A stretch of DNA of 34,590 nucleotides, from positions 1 to 34,590 of the forward strand of contig CAYPFY010000029.1 of NCBI GenBank assembly GCA_964410105.1, in the 5' to 3' direction. Below are positions 9,453 through 17,684 of the stretch, piece by piece (position 1 is the stretch's first letter; every line of letters starts with the position of its first letter). The notes beneath the pieces were generated by a model. The model was not told where the DNA came from. It ran no database searches and worked only from the letters and a program-made list of their open reading frames with translations. The translations under genes and the position numbers were made by a program. The stretch is from CAYPFY01 sp964410105. GTDB lineage: Bacteria > Bacteroidota > Ignavibacteria > UBA10030 > SZUA-254.

Positions 9453-9496
9453 GGAAGGAACTGATAAGATTCCGATCATCAGTTCCTTCTTTGTCT
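9453..9496 (+). terminator. Rho-independent terminator of tRNA-Ala
   Basis: A 12-bp perfect stem (GAAGGAACTGAT at 9454-9465 with its complement at 9478-9489) encloses a 12-nt loop and is followed by the T-rich run TCTTTGTCTT. It begins six bases after the tRNA, which fits a monocistronic tRNA transcript. Confidence 0.85.
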
Positions 9497-9845
9497 TACA
9501 TGCCGCGAGTTCCTCCCTGTGGAGTTTTCAGTCAGCTCCACTCCATTAATTCTTTTCAATGGTTTCTTAATACTTGCCCCATCTCTTCGAGAAGTCAGGC
9601 GACGTAGCAGCATTTTCTCATTGAAACATCCCGGGATCCTGATTTTAGAGTGGGGGTGATGTTCGGGATCGTCTCTTTCTGTGGGGTTAACGGGGATTAA
9701 TGTGAGGCCGACCTCTCGACTGTCTATATTCGCGGAGACAACCTCTGGTGAACCAAACGCGCGCCAGACACGTTCGTACAAGAAGAGGCTTCCCGTCGGG
9801 AGCCGAGTATTTGAACATGTGCAATTAGATATGAGGAGATGCGCG
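9497..9845. other. Gene-free stretch upstream of the YtxH gene
   Basis: No convincing gene is visible. The frame of the downstream gene is open from 9681, but that part lacks a start site and reads like random sequence. A short GC-rich hairpin (9788-9805, 7 bp with one wobble and a 4-nt loop) lies about 40 bases ahead of the YtxH start and could be a leader element. Confidence 0.5.
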
Positions 9846-10067
9846 ATGAACGCAAAGAGTGTGATGATCGGATTCCTCTCCGGCGCCACGATCGGCACCG
9901 TTGCCGCGCTGCTTTTGGCACCACAGAAGGGCAAATGCCTGCGGGCGGAGATTGCGAGGAAAGCCTCGGAGGTCGCGGATGATGTGAATAACCACATCCG
10001 TGATGCGGCGATTCGTGCTACGGACGCCGTCCGTTCAGCCGTGAAAAGGTCACCCAAAGTCGCATAG
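9846..10067 (+). CDS. Small YtxH-like membrane protein
   Basis: A 73-residue protein. One N-terminal glycine-rich hydrophobic segment (GFLSGATIGTVAALLLAPQKG) is followed by an amphipathic, alanine-rich helix with charged residues. This is the YtxH/gas-vesicle-GvpP-like layout, in which the motif LAPQKG closes the membrane segment. The ATG at 9846 has GAGGAGA about seven bases upstream; an in-frame ATG at 9831 overlaps that box and is less likely. Proteins of this family are often stress-induced; no mechanism is known. Confidence 0.82.
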   Translation: MNAKSVMIGFLSGATIGTVAALLLAPQKGKCLRAEIARKASEVADDVNNHIRDAAIRATDAVRSAVKRSPKVA

Positions 10068-10225
10068 AAGCGTTCTCCGCCGATCGCTTGACTGATTTCT
10101 CAAGGTTTCGGGTCACTCAATAGATTACCCGGGCCAAAGCCGTAAACGGGAGGCATGGTTCGGCATTCGTTCGTCCAGGACAGTACTGGATCCCTTCGTA
10201 ATTTCTCTGCTCTGGAATCGAGGAA

Positions 10226-10254
10226 TTGATAGTCGCGCAGTTTCTTTATACATT
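10226..10254 (+). promoter_or_regulatory. Possible sigma-70-type promoter for the EamA transporter gene
   Basis: TTGATA (10226-10231) and TACATT (10249-10254) are separated by 17 bases. The predicted transcription start near 10261 leaves a short leader before ATG 10285. The match is only moderate. Confidence 0.35.
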
Positions 10255-10284
10255 TCGTGACCAAAATTCCTTGTCTCATACCAG

Positions 10285-11178
10285 ATGATCCGGTTTCCAT
10301 TCCTCGGTGAACTCAGCGCTCTCCTCGCGGCGATTTCCTGGTCAGTGAGCTCGATGGCGTTTGCGTCCGCCACGAAACGCGTCGGATCCTTTCAGGTAAA
10401 TATTGCCCGCTTGGTGCTCGCCGCCACCTATGCTCTTCTGATCGTTCTGCTCTTGCAGCTTGACGTCCATCTCTCCAGTACACAATTCTTTAAACTTGCG
10501 TTGAGTGGCGCAGTGGGTCTGGTCCTCGGCGATATATTCTTGTTCAAAGCTTTTCGGGACATCGGAGCCCGCCTGACGATGCTTGTCATGTCCCTTGTCC
10601 CGGCAATCGCGGCGTTCCTCGCCTATGCCACACTGGGCGAACAGCTGACGATCACCGGAATGCTCGGCATCATCATCACTCTCCTGGGAATCAGTATTGT
10701 TGTCCTTCAACCTCAGGCTAACGGATCGACCGAATCATCGACTTCGTCGGCAGGGCTGTTCTACGCCGTCCTCGCCGCGATCGGCCAGGGGAGCGGGCTG
10801 GTGCTGGCGAAATTGGCGTTCAGAGAATCGCCCGTGAATGGATTTGTTGCAACCACAGTAAGGATACTCGCTTCGCTCATCATTCTGCTTCCCTTTACGC
10901 TGGCCACCGGGAGGAATCCCTATGGCGCGTTTTCACGGGACAAGAAGGCCTTCCTGCTTACCGTCCTCGGCTCTCTTTTTGGACCGTTCCTAGGAATAAC
11001 CTTCAGCCTCATCGCCGTTGCACATACGAATGTGGGGATCGCCGCGACCATTATGGGAATTGTGCCGGTTCTCATGCTCCCTCTCGTGAAGCTTGTCCAT
11101 AGGGAGGTTCTGTCCTGGCGAGCCGTTCTGGGCGCGATTGTCGCGGTCAATGGTGTGGCAATTCTCTTTCTGAGGTAA
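10285..11178 (+). CDS. EamA/DMT-family transporter
   Basis: A 297-residue, ten-transmembrane drug/metabolite transporter with the two-fold EamA repeat. The first half ends near the AYATLGEQLTITGMLGI motif. The second half begins after a short hydrophilic linker (QANGSTESSTSSAG, about residues 144-157) and ends with HREVLSWRAVLGAIVAVNGV. Both repeats carry the family pattern of an E or R before the last helix pair. The protein sits in the inner membrane and moves small metabolites; the substrate cannot be predicted. ATG 10285 lacks a strong ribosome-binding site. Confidence 0.93.
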   Translation: MIRFPFLGELSALLAAISWSVSSMAFASATKRVGSFQVNIARLVLAATYALLIVLLLQLDVHLSSTQFFKLALSGAVGLVLGDIFLFKAFRDIGARLTMLVMSLVPAIAAFLAYATLGEQLTITGMLGIIITLLGISIVVLQPQANGSTESSTSSAGLFYAVLAAIGQGSGLVLAKLAFRESPVNGFVATTVRILASLIILLPFTLATGRNPYGAFSRDKKAFLLTVLGSLFGPFLGITFSLIAVAHTNVGIAATIMGIVPVLMLPLVKLVHREVLSWRAVLGAIVAVNGVAILFLR

Positions 11179-11317
11179 GATCGTGCTCGGCTCGAGATTA
11201 GAGCAGCAGGGCATTGCGCGGAAGTATTGTCCGGCTGCGTCGTGGAATCGCTGCCACAAGAGTGCGGACAAATCTTGTTGGTTTCTTTAAACCCCACATT
11301 AACGAAGAAAGGATTTC

Positions 11318-11674
11318 ATGGCTAACCGTGTCGATGATTTCAATGCATTTCGCACGAAAATGAACGAGCGCATACTTGGAGTTGATAATCGCGCCATTAA
11401 ACGGTTCTTTGGCGTAGATACCCTCACCTATGAGGCCGGCGCCCTCGACGGTAAGACGAAAGAAATGCTCGGGCTCGTCGCCTCGATGGTTCTCCGGTGC
11501 GATGATTGCGTCTACTATCACATCATTCAGTGCAAAAACGAGGGGGTGACGAATGACCAGATGTTCGAGATCTTCAGCGTAGCCCTGACCGTTGGGGGTT
11601 CAATCGTGATTCCTCATCTCCGGCGGGCCGTCGCGTTCCTCGACGAGCTTGACCCAAAGGCGGCAAAGAGTTAA
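11318..11674 (+). CDS. Carboxymuconolactone decarboxylase (AhpD-like) family protein
   Basis: A 118-residue all-alpha protein of the CMD/AhpD family. The active-site region RCDDCVYYHI has the CxxC pair followed by a His, preceded by KTKEMLGLVASM, as in AhpD-type alkylhydroperoxidases that use the Cys pair for disulfide exchange. It is cytoplasmic. The start is supported by GAAAGGAT a few bases upstream. No partner peroxiredoxin lies next to it; the PrxQ gene is 6 kb away. An antioxidant role is likely by family, but some members are decarboxylases. Confidence 0.9.
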   Translation: MANRVDDFNAFRTKMNERILGVDNRAIKRFFGVDTLTYEAGALDGKTKEMLGLVASMVLRCDDCVYYHIIQCKNEGVTNDQMFEIFSVALTVGGSIVIPHLRRAVAFLDELDPKAAKS

Positions 11675-12001
11675 GCGGGTAAATGAACAGAAGGCGAGAG
11701 AAGGGGAGGTCCATGGTGAGGATCATTTTGCAGAATGGTCTGCTGTCGCTCGCTTTTTCGCGATCGTGGCAAGCCGTCCTCAAATTCCTTACGGGAAGCA
11801 ACGTCGTCCAGCGGGCAGAGTGATGCCCGGAGCACTCTGTCGTGAAGAGAATTCTTCTGGCGGTGAATGGTCTGTCCGGCAGATGATGGTGACCTCAGCC
11901 CGATCCGCAGATAGCGGCTCGCCGTGAGTGTCCACACTTGGAAAAATAGTGAGCCAGTGACATTTTCAATGGGCCCGATGTCAGGGTGTTGGCTATTACA
12001 G
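11675..12001. other. Gene-free stretch
   Basis: Open frames on both strands here (for example 11649-11927 + and 11671-11937 -) have no ribosome-binding site and low-complexity, unnatural composition. I see nothing besides the promoter that follows at 12002. Confidence 0.55.
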
Positions 12002-12030
12002 TTGACATTGAAAGAAGAAGTGCGTAAATA
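12002..12030 (+). promoter_or_regulatory. Sigma-70-type promoter of the ferredoxin gene
   Basis: A perfect TTGACA (12002-12007) is followed after exactly 17 bases by TAAATA (12025-12030). Transcription would begin near 12037, leaving a leader of about 37 bases that contains an ACGGAG ribosome-binding site. Confidence 0.75.
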
Positions 12031-12073
12031 TACCTATCATTCCACTACGTCCTTACACTAACGGAGCTGTCCC

Positions 12074-12376
12074 ATGACCTATATCGTTTGTGAGCCTTGC
12101 CTGGATTGCAAGTTTACAGATTGTGTTGAAGTCTGCCCGGTTGATTGCTTTTACGAGGATGACCGGATGCTCTATATTCATCCGGATGAATGCATCGACT
12201 GCGGCGCGTGCGTCCCCGAGTGTCCCGTTGAAGCGATCTTCGCCGAGGCGGATGTTCCGGAACAGTGGAAGGAATGGATCCCCATAAACTACGAGAAGGG
12301 TCGAGCCACCACCCAGATAACTCATAAGAAGGATGCGCTCGCCGGTACAACGGGTAAAGAGTGTAAGAAAAAGTAG
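12074..12376 (+). CDS. fdxA: Seven-iron ferredoxin (FdxA type)
   Basis: A 100-residue electron carrier matching Azotobacter ferredoxin I. All cluster cysteines are present at the expected spacing, shifted by one residue. C9, C17 and C50 should hold the [3Fe-4S] cluster. C25, C40, C43 and C46 should hold the [4Fe-4S] cluster, and C12 corresponds to the free Cys11 of the Azotobacter protein. The CVEVCPVDCF and HPDECIDC segments are nearly identical to the family consensus. The C-terminal tail is typical of the longer FdxA form, ending here in a lysine-rich stretch. A good promoter lies directly upstream. The redox partner is unknown. Confidence 0.95.
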   Translation: MTYIVCEPCLDCKFTDCVEVCPVDCFYEDDRMLYIHPDECIDCGACVPECPVEAIFAEADVPEQWKEWIPINYEKGRATTQITHKKDALAGTTGKECKKK

Positions 12377-12418
12377 AGTCCCTGGATCAACCATGCGAGG
12401 TACGCTCCCCCTCACGCG

Positions 12419-13870
12419 ATGAAAGCAGAAAAATCGCCACCCGAGCCAGTTCCGCGTAAAGATCTCCTCGAACTTCTGAACTCATCGAGTGACCTGATTA
12501 TCGTTCTCGATCGGCGATATAATATCGTCAATGCGAGCGCGAGCGTGTATGCCCAGATGGGATACTGTAAGGAGAATCTCGTCGACCGGAAGGTCACCAC
12601 CTTATTCCCCACGGCACGGCGCGTGGCCGACGCGACGCGCGTTTTTAACAGCCTGAGGAACAAGGGGGAATGGACGGGTGAACTCACGCTTCTCAGGGTT
12701 GACGGGTCGACCGTCAAGGTGAAGGCAAACGCCATAATCTGCCGTGAATCCGGGGACTGCGCTGTCCTTACCGCGGAGATTCTGACCTATAGAGAATTAC
12801 TCTCTCAGGAGAGGTGGAGTTCCGATGAAAGTCTCCGCCCGGTCGTTGAGTCGATGCCGGATGGACTGCTCGTTTTCAACTCAGCGAATGTTGTCGTTCT
12901 TTGTAACACGGCGATGAGTCACATGATCGGAGAATGCCCGACGGAGATCATAGGGGTCCGGCCTCCATTCGCATGGATTAACCCCGCCACGAGGCCCGCC
13001 TTTCTCCGGGGATTGAAGATTTTTCAAAAGGAGGGAGGGCTCCAAAACTATACGCTGATCTGGCGAAGGCGGGATGAAGCCCACCGAGCCCTCAGCATCG
13101 CGTTCTCCCACCTTTATGACCCTTCAGGTGCAAAGTCAGGATTTGTTGTCAGCGCCCGTGACCTTACTGGCGTCCAGTATGTGGAAGATCTGCGGCGCGC
13201 CGATGATCAAATGCATCGCCTTATCGACGATGTCAAGAGAAAAGCAGAACGCCTCAGGACTCTGCAGGCGACCAATACTCTCGTTCTCCGCTACGCGAGC
13301 ATTTCAAGGATTTTCCAGGCGATCACCTCGGGCGTCAAGAAGCTCGTGCCCCACGATCTTGCCGGCATCTACGTCTATGACCCCGCAAAACAGGCGTTCG
13401 TCTCCCATACCCTTTCCAAGCTGACACATTTTTCCCGCAAGCTCGCGAAATTTCCACTTCCGCTGGGCGAGGGTATCGTCGGCGCCGCTGCCCTTTCAGG
13501 AAAAGTCGTGTGCGTGAATAACGCCCAGCAGGACCCCCGATCCCGTTACCCGTCGGGAATGAAGCCGGATATAGAACATGTCATCGCCGTCCCCCTTAAG
13601 GGCCGAGAGTCGATATTCGGCGTCATTGTGGTCGCCCGTAACCACGATCCGGGTTTCATTGAGGAAGAAACACTCGTCGTCGAGTCTTTCGCGGATGCGG
13701 CGACCGTTGCCCTGGAAAATGCACGGCTCTATCAGGAGCTGCGGAATTCACGGAAGACGGGGAAGAATGCCCCGCTCCCCGCGGCTCCCTCCGATGATTC
13801 TTCTACTGCTGCAAGCGAGAACAACCGGTCCCGAGTCACCCAAAAATCGGTGGCGACAAGGGCCGACTGA
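12419..13870 (+). CDS. PAS-PAS-GAF sensory protein without output domain
   Basis: A 483-residue cytoplasmic protein. A PAS domain (about 17-125, starting ELLNSSSDLIIVLDRRYNIV) is followed by a second PAS (about 138-252, VVESMPDGLLVFNSANVV), a short coiled linker (about 255-285) and a GAF domain (about 285-445, with the family ending FADAATVALENARLYQEL). The C-terminus is a Ser/Ala-rich tail. No histidine kinase, GGDEF, HTH or phosphatase domain follows, and the next 80 bases hold no continuing frame in which one could be lost. It may act as a regulatory subunit for a kinase encoded elsewhere. It lies 42 bases after the ferredoxin gene, in the same direction, so redox sensing by PAS is conceivable but unproven. 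Confidence 0.85.
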   Translation: MKAEKSPPEPVPRKDLLELLNSSSDLIIVLDRRYNIVNASASVYAQMGYCKENLVDRKVTTLFPTARRVADATRVFNSLRNKGEWTGELTLLRVDGSTVKVKANAIICRESGDCAVLTAEILTYRELLSQERWSSDESLRPVVESMPDGLLVFNSANVVVLCNTAMSHMIGECPTEIIGVRPPFAWINPATRPAFLRGLKIFQKEGGLQNYTLIWRRRDEAHRALSIAFSHLYDPSGAKSGFVVSARDLTGVQYVEDLRRADDQMHRLIDDVKRKAERLRTLQATNTLVLRYASISRIFQAITSGVKKLVPHDLAGIYVYDPAKQAFVSHTLSKLTHFSRKLAKFPLPLGEGIVGAAALSGKVVCVNNAQQDPRSRYPSGMKPDIEHVIAVPLKGRESIFGVIVVARNHDPGFIEEETLVVESFADAATVALENARLYQELRNSRKTGKNAPLPAAPSDDSSTAASENNRSRVTQKSVATRAD

Positions 13871-13952
13871 GCCGCCGCTCCGGCGGCCGTGAACTTTTCG
13901 CCTGGAACTTCGTACACGGAATAAACCGCGGGCTGAAGAAGCGCGATTTTTC

Positions 13953-14102
13953 ATGCAAACATTTGAATTTCTCGGTCTTAATGTCGTCATCGTTGGTGGG
14001 GTCGCGCTTATGGTCGTTCTGTACCTAGTTTTCCTTATCAACAAGCGACGAAAAGAAAAATTTCTGCATGAGGAACCCAAGCACGAACGGATTTTGCACT
14101 AG
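13953..14102 (+). CDS. 49-residue single-span membrane protein, unrecognised
   Basis: An ATG frame of 49 codons. Residues 1-8 are polar/aromatic (MQTFEFLG), residues 9-29 are a strongly hydrophobic span (VVIVGGVALMVVLYLVFLI), and it is followed at once by a basic cluster (KRRKEK) and a charged tail ending in ERILH. The positive-inside rule puts the tail in the cytoplasm. A terminator follows 26 bases after the stop. The ribosome-binding site is weak (GAAGAAG, somewhat far). It shares direction with the PAS-GAF gene and may be co-transcribed. I do not recognise a family; the layout resembles small regulatory or complex-stabilising membrane subunits. Confidence 0.62.
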   Translation: MQTFEFLGLNVVIVGGVALMVVLYLVFLINKRRKEKFLHEEPKHERILH

Positions 14103-14128
14103 ATAGTCCTCGCTCGTGTCCATCTGAC

Positions 14129-14163
14129 TGCCCCTTTTATGTGACGGAGGGGCATTTTCATTT
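14129..14163 (+). terminator. Probable Rho-independent terminator
   Basis: A 7-bp GC-rich stem TGCCCCT (14129-14135) / AGGGGCA (14148-14154) with a 12-nt loop is followed by TTTTCATTT. It separates the ferredoxin/PAS-GAF/small-protein group from the aspartate kinase gene. Confidence 0.65.
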
Positions 14164-14215
14164 GCTAGTCCGCTCCTCGCATGGTATATTGGCTTGGTAA
14201 AATCTCAGGCGAATT

Positions 14216-15628
14216 ATGATCGTCATGAAATTCGGAGGAACGTCGACGCAGGATGCCGGGGCAATCCGGAATGTGGCCAAAATCGTTAAAGAGAGAATAG
14301 GGAGGAAGCCGGTTGTTGTGATCTCGGCTATCGCCGAGGCGACAAACATGCTCGAACAGTCAGGGAGGCTCGCGTGCCAGGGAAATGGATCGGAGGCCCG
14401 GGCGGTTCTCGACAAGCTGTTTGCTCGCCATTACGCTATCCTCGATGCACTCGTGAAAGATACGGTGCGCCATGCATCCCTCAAGTCTGTAATCTCTGCT
14501 TCCCTCGCTGAATTGTATGCGCTGATCGACGGGATTGCCATTCTGAGGGAGCTGACGCCGCGAACACTCGACTCGCTTTGCTGCTTCGGCGAGCTGCTTT
14601 CGTCCCGGCTCGTTGCCGCCGCCTTCCTCGAAGAGGGAATCCCCGCCCGGTGGGTGGATACGGCCGATTTTATGGTCACTGACGAGAATTTTACGCGCGC
14701 CAACCCGGTCTGGCATGTGGTTGAGGAACGCCTGACGCCAATCATCCTTCCTCTGGTCCGCGACGGGTCCGTTCCCGTTACACAGGGCTTTATCGGGGTC
14801 ACCACATCGGGTCGCCGCACAACTATGGGGCGGGAAAGTTCGGACTTTTCGGCATCAATCGTGGGCAGCGTGCTCCGCGCGGAGGATATACAAATCTGGA
14901 CGGACGTCGACGGGGTTCTCACCGCCGATCCGAGGATCGTTCCGGCGCCGAAAAAAATCCGGGAGCTGTCGTTTGAGGAAGCGTATGAGCTGTCATACTT
15001 TGGAGCCAAAGTGCTCCACCCGAAGACAATGCTTCCCGCGCTTGAGCGGAATATCCCGCTGCACATTTATAATTCCAGGCACCCGCACCTATCAGGAACG
15101 AGCATCATTGCGGGATCTACCGATTCCGACAGTGTGAACATCAAGTCGGTTGCCTATAAGCGGGGTGTTTCCATAATCGATCTGGCGCCGAAGAAACGCC
15201 TGAGCCAGTATATGCTCTGGGAGCATGTCCACAACATCCTCACCCGCTACGACGTGTCTGCCGCCGCGACGGTGACGTCTGAGTATAATTACGCCTTCGC
15301 CATCGACTCCAAAAGCCCCATACCCGCCATTCTCCAGGATCTGGGGGAGATCGGAATCGCCCGACTGAGCGAGGGGATGGGAATCGTGTGCCTGGTCGGA
15401 AGAAATCTGCGCGAATCTCCGGGCCTTTTGACCAGGGTCTTCCGGTCCATTTCCGGCATTCCTATAAGCATGGTGTCCTTCGGCGCCTCACGGTCCAGCC
15501 TCTGCCTCCTGGTGCCCGACGCGGAAGTTCCCGACGCGGTCCGGAATATCCACTCGGAATTTTTCGGCAAAGATTCCAATCCCCACCTTTTCGAGACTCT
15601 CGAACACCTGGTCTCCCAGCCCGCGTGA
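14216..15628 (+). CDS. lysC: Aspartate kinase (monofunctional, LysC-like)
   Basis: Phosphorylates L-aspartate, the first step of the lysine/threonine/methionine pathway. The N-terminal nucleotide/substrate motif KFGGTS is at residues 5-10. Further kinase motifs are SSDFSASI near 200 and WTDVDGVLTADPR around 220-235, with YFGAKVLHP around 260. The C-terminal third (about 305-470) has the ACT-domain pair expected of feedback-regulated enzymes. At 470 residues it matches single-function LysC rather than the ThrA fusion. ATG 14216 gives MIVMKFGG; ATG 14225 is a possible alternative. The stop overlaps the start of the endonuclease III gene. No lysine riboswitch is visible in the short leader. Confidence 0.95.
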   Translation: MIVMKFGGTSTQDAGAIRNVAKIVKERIGRKPVVVISAIAEATNMLEQSGRLACQGNGSEARAVLDKLFARHYAILDALVKDTVRHASLKSVISASLAELYALIDGIAILRELTPRTLDSLCCFGELLSSRLVAAAFLEEGIPARWVDTADFMVTDENFTRANPVWHVVEERLTPIILPLVRDGSVPVTQGFIGVTTSGRRTTMGRESSDFSASIVGSVLRAEDIQIWTDVDGVLTADPRIVPAPKKIRELSFEEAYELSYFGAKVLHPKTMLPALERNIPLHIYNSRHPHLSGTSIIAGSTDSDSVNIKSVAYKRGVSIIDLAPKKRLSQYMLWEHVHNILTRYDVSAAATVTSEYNYAFAIDSKSPIPAILQDLGEIGIARLSEGMGIVCLVGRNLRESPGLLTRVFRSISGIPISMVSFGASRSSLCLLVPDAEVPDAVRNIHSEFFGKDSNPHLFETLEHLVSQPA

Positions 15629-16359
15629 GGCCGCGGCTCAAGGCGGATCGCACTTCACAAGCCCTCGAGGAAATGTTCGGTGTTCCGACTCCTCCTCGCC
15701 GGCGTCCCAAACCGCTCGATACCCTGATCGCGACGCTCCTCTCTCAGAGCACCTCCGACACGAACAGTTATCGGGCCTATAGTGAACTGAGGGAGCGGTT
15801 TCCGACGTGGCAGGGTGTCCTCGCGGCTCCCCGACGCGCGATTTCCTCTGCGATCCGGGCTGGAGGTCTCGCCAATCAGAAAAGCGCTAGAATAAAACAA
15901 ATTCTCCGGCGACTGATGGACGAGGAGGGTGATCTGGAGATGAGATCTCTGCGCAGAAGACCAAGCGATGAAATAATAGAGCGGCTGACTTCGTTCTCCG
16001 GCATCGGAACCAAAACGGCAGCTTGTGTGCTTCTCTTCTCTCTCGGTCGGGAGGTTTTTCCCGTCGATACTCACGTTCACCGCATCTGCAACAGGCTGGG
16101 TCTCGCTCCGGAAAGCAAATCTCCTGAAGAAACCTTTCGAAAAATGCAGGGCATCGTTCCGCGCGGGAAATCCTATTCGTTCCACATCAATCTTATCCAG
16201 TTCGGCCGGACAGTCTGCCGGGCACAAAAACCGCTGTGTGCGTTCTGCCCAGTCTTCAGACTGTGCACATTCAAACAAAAGGTTTCTTTCAGGAAATCAC
16301 ACCCCCATTTTTCTCGAACGGGCGGGAAAAACTTGCTCCTCCTGCGCGAGATAACGTAG
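15625..16359 (+). CDS. nth: Endonuclease III-family DNA glycosylase/AP lyase
   Basis: Base-excision repair enzyme of the HhH-GPD superfamily, 244 residues. The helix-hairpin-helix motif SGIGTKTA contains the catalytic Lys (K130), the catalytic Asp is D148 in VDTH, and the [4Fe-4S] loop has C198, C205, C208 and C214 with the exact family spacing C-x6-C-x2-C-x5-C. The frame is open from 15388, but all of that overlaps aspartate kinase. A GTG at 15625 overlaps the kinase stop as GTGA and starts just before the family's N-terminal helix, so I use it; translational coupling is likely. The C-terminus runs about 30 basic residues past the cluster, longer than in E. coli Nth. Confidence 0.93.
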   Translation: MRPRLKADRTSQALEEMFGVPTPPRRRPKPLDTLIATLLSQSTSDTNSYRAYSELRERFPTWQGVLAAPRRAISSAIRAGGLANQKSARIKQILRRLMDEEGDLEMRSLRRRPSDEIIERLTSFSGIGTKTAACVLLFSLGREVFPVDTHVHRICNRLGLAPESKSPEETFRKMQGIVPRGKSYSFHINLIQFGRTVCRAQKPLCAFCPVFRLCTFKQKVSFRKSHPHFSRTGGKNLLLLREIT

Positions 16360-16607
16360 CAGCTTGCCCCCGATCTGAGAAAAGAGGCTTTTTCGGCCTC
16401 CAACCCCCAATGCCCGGGCGGAATAGGCTTGCGTATCATGCGACTCTATTTGATTCTCTTGCCTGGCGCAGAAAGTTAGCCGCAAACATCTTCGGTTGCA
16501 CCGGCAGATCGGCCCGATTGGCCGCGTCGGTTTCCACCATACATGCTGGCTCCCAGGCGGCGAATGGAGTTCCTTGAATGCAACGAGGTGATTGGGTATA
16601 TTAGCGC

Positions 16608-17684
16608 ATGAGCATCGACTCGTCCCTTGTTTCAAGAATTCTGGTCATCAAGTTGCGGGCGATCGGCGATGTCCTGCTTTCTACCGTCGTTCTTCCCCCT
16701 TTGCGCGCAGCGTTTCCCGGCACCCCGATCGATTTCCTCACCGAGAAGCCGAGCCGTGAGGTTTTGGACGGAAATTCGGACCTATCGTCACTCGTCGTCT
16801 TCGATCCGGCAGCCCAAAGCGCGCTCGAGTTGGTCGCGGAGGTCCGGTCGCGGAAATACGACCTCGTGATCGATCTTTTCGGGAATCCCCGCAGCGCGGT
16901 CATCGCCCTCCTGAGCGGCGCCCGGTACCGTGTTGGCTACCGATTCAAATGGCGCCAGTATTGCTACAACATCGTTGTAGAGCCGCGGGGGGGGAGGGTG
17001 CACAATACCGAGTTTAATCTGGACGCCCTGCGTGCCATCGGCCTTCCCGTCGGATCACCAAGACCGCGTTTTCCCCTCTCGGACGACGGAGAATCCTTCG
17101 CAGAGCGTTTTTTTGATCAAGCCGGCTTGTCGGGGAAGAATGTTGTCGCGCTTAACCCAGGCGGGGGCTGGTATACGAAGCGCTGGCCCCTGGACAAGCT
17201 TGCACGACTGGGTGATATGATAGCCGAGCGGATCGGGGCGAGTATTCTGATCGTATGGGGGCCGCGGGAGGAGACCGATGCCGTGAAGATCCGATCTGCG
17301 ATGAGATCCCCCGCTGTCGTGGCTCCCCCCACCACTCTTAAGCAGCTCGCCTCGTGCCTCAAGCGCTGCTCGTTCATGGTGACGAACGACTCGGGTCCGA
17401 TGCATATCGCCGCCGCAGTGGGTACGCCGGTGGTTGCGATTTTCGGGCCGACGAATCCTGAGTTACAGGGTCCCTCGGGAGCAAACGTCATTATCCGTAA
17501 CGATGAGCTGCTTTGTCTTGCATGCAATTACACGAAATGCCCGATCGGAAATCCGTGTATGGAGGAACTCTCGCCCGAACTGGTGATGGCCGGCGTCGTG
17601 CGCTTGATCGAAACCGGTCCGGCCCCGGTCGCAGGGAACGTCAGTGTCCCAGCCCGGTCCAGTCCATCGGCGGAAAAAGGATGA
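16608..17684 (+). CDS. Glycosyltransferase family 9 (LPS heptosyltransferase-like)
   Basis: A 358-residue GT9 enzyme that uses ADP-heptose or a related donor to build lipopolysaccharide core or another envelope glycan. Visible signatures are the N-terminal ILVIKLRAIGDVLLST; the linker strand VALNPGGGWYTKRWP; the donor-site segment VTNDSGPMHIAAAVGTP then AIFGPTNP; and the family Cys cluster LCLACNYTKCPIGNPCM near the C-terminus. It acts at the cytoplasmic face of the inner membrane. Its stop overlaps the peroxiredoxin start (ATGA). The heptosyltransferase subtype (I, II or another GT9) cannot be assigned from the sequence. Confidence 0.92.
   Translation: MSIDSSLVSRILVIKLRAIGDVLLSTVVLPPLRAAFPGTPIDFLTEKPSREVLDGNSDLSSLVVFDPAAQSALELVAEVRSRKYDLVIDLFGNPRSAVIALLSGARYRVGYRFKWRQYCYNIVVEPRGGRVHNTEFNLDALRAIGLPVGSPRPRFPLSDDGESFAERFFDQAGLSGKNVVALNPGGGWYTKRWPLDKLARLGDMIAERIGASILIVWGPREETDAVKIRSAMRSPAVVAPPTTLKQLASCLKRCSFMVTNDSGPMHIAAAVGTPVVAIFGPTNPELQGPSGANVIIRNDELLCLACNYTKCPIGNPCMEELSPELVMAGVVRLIETGPAPVAGNVSVPARSSPSAEKG

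Noticed and set aside
9439..9541. Repeat of TCAGCTCCAC after the tRNA (9439-9448 and 9532-9541) as an attachment-site pair
   Set aside because: Only ten bases match, they are 93 bases apart, and no integrase is present. Chance is the likelier explanation.
16384..16400. GAGGC/GCCTC hairpin after the endonuclease III gene as its terminator
   Set aside because: On the + strand it has no T-run after the stem. The T-run is on the wrong side for the gene it follows.
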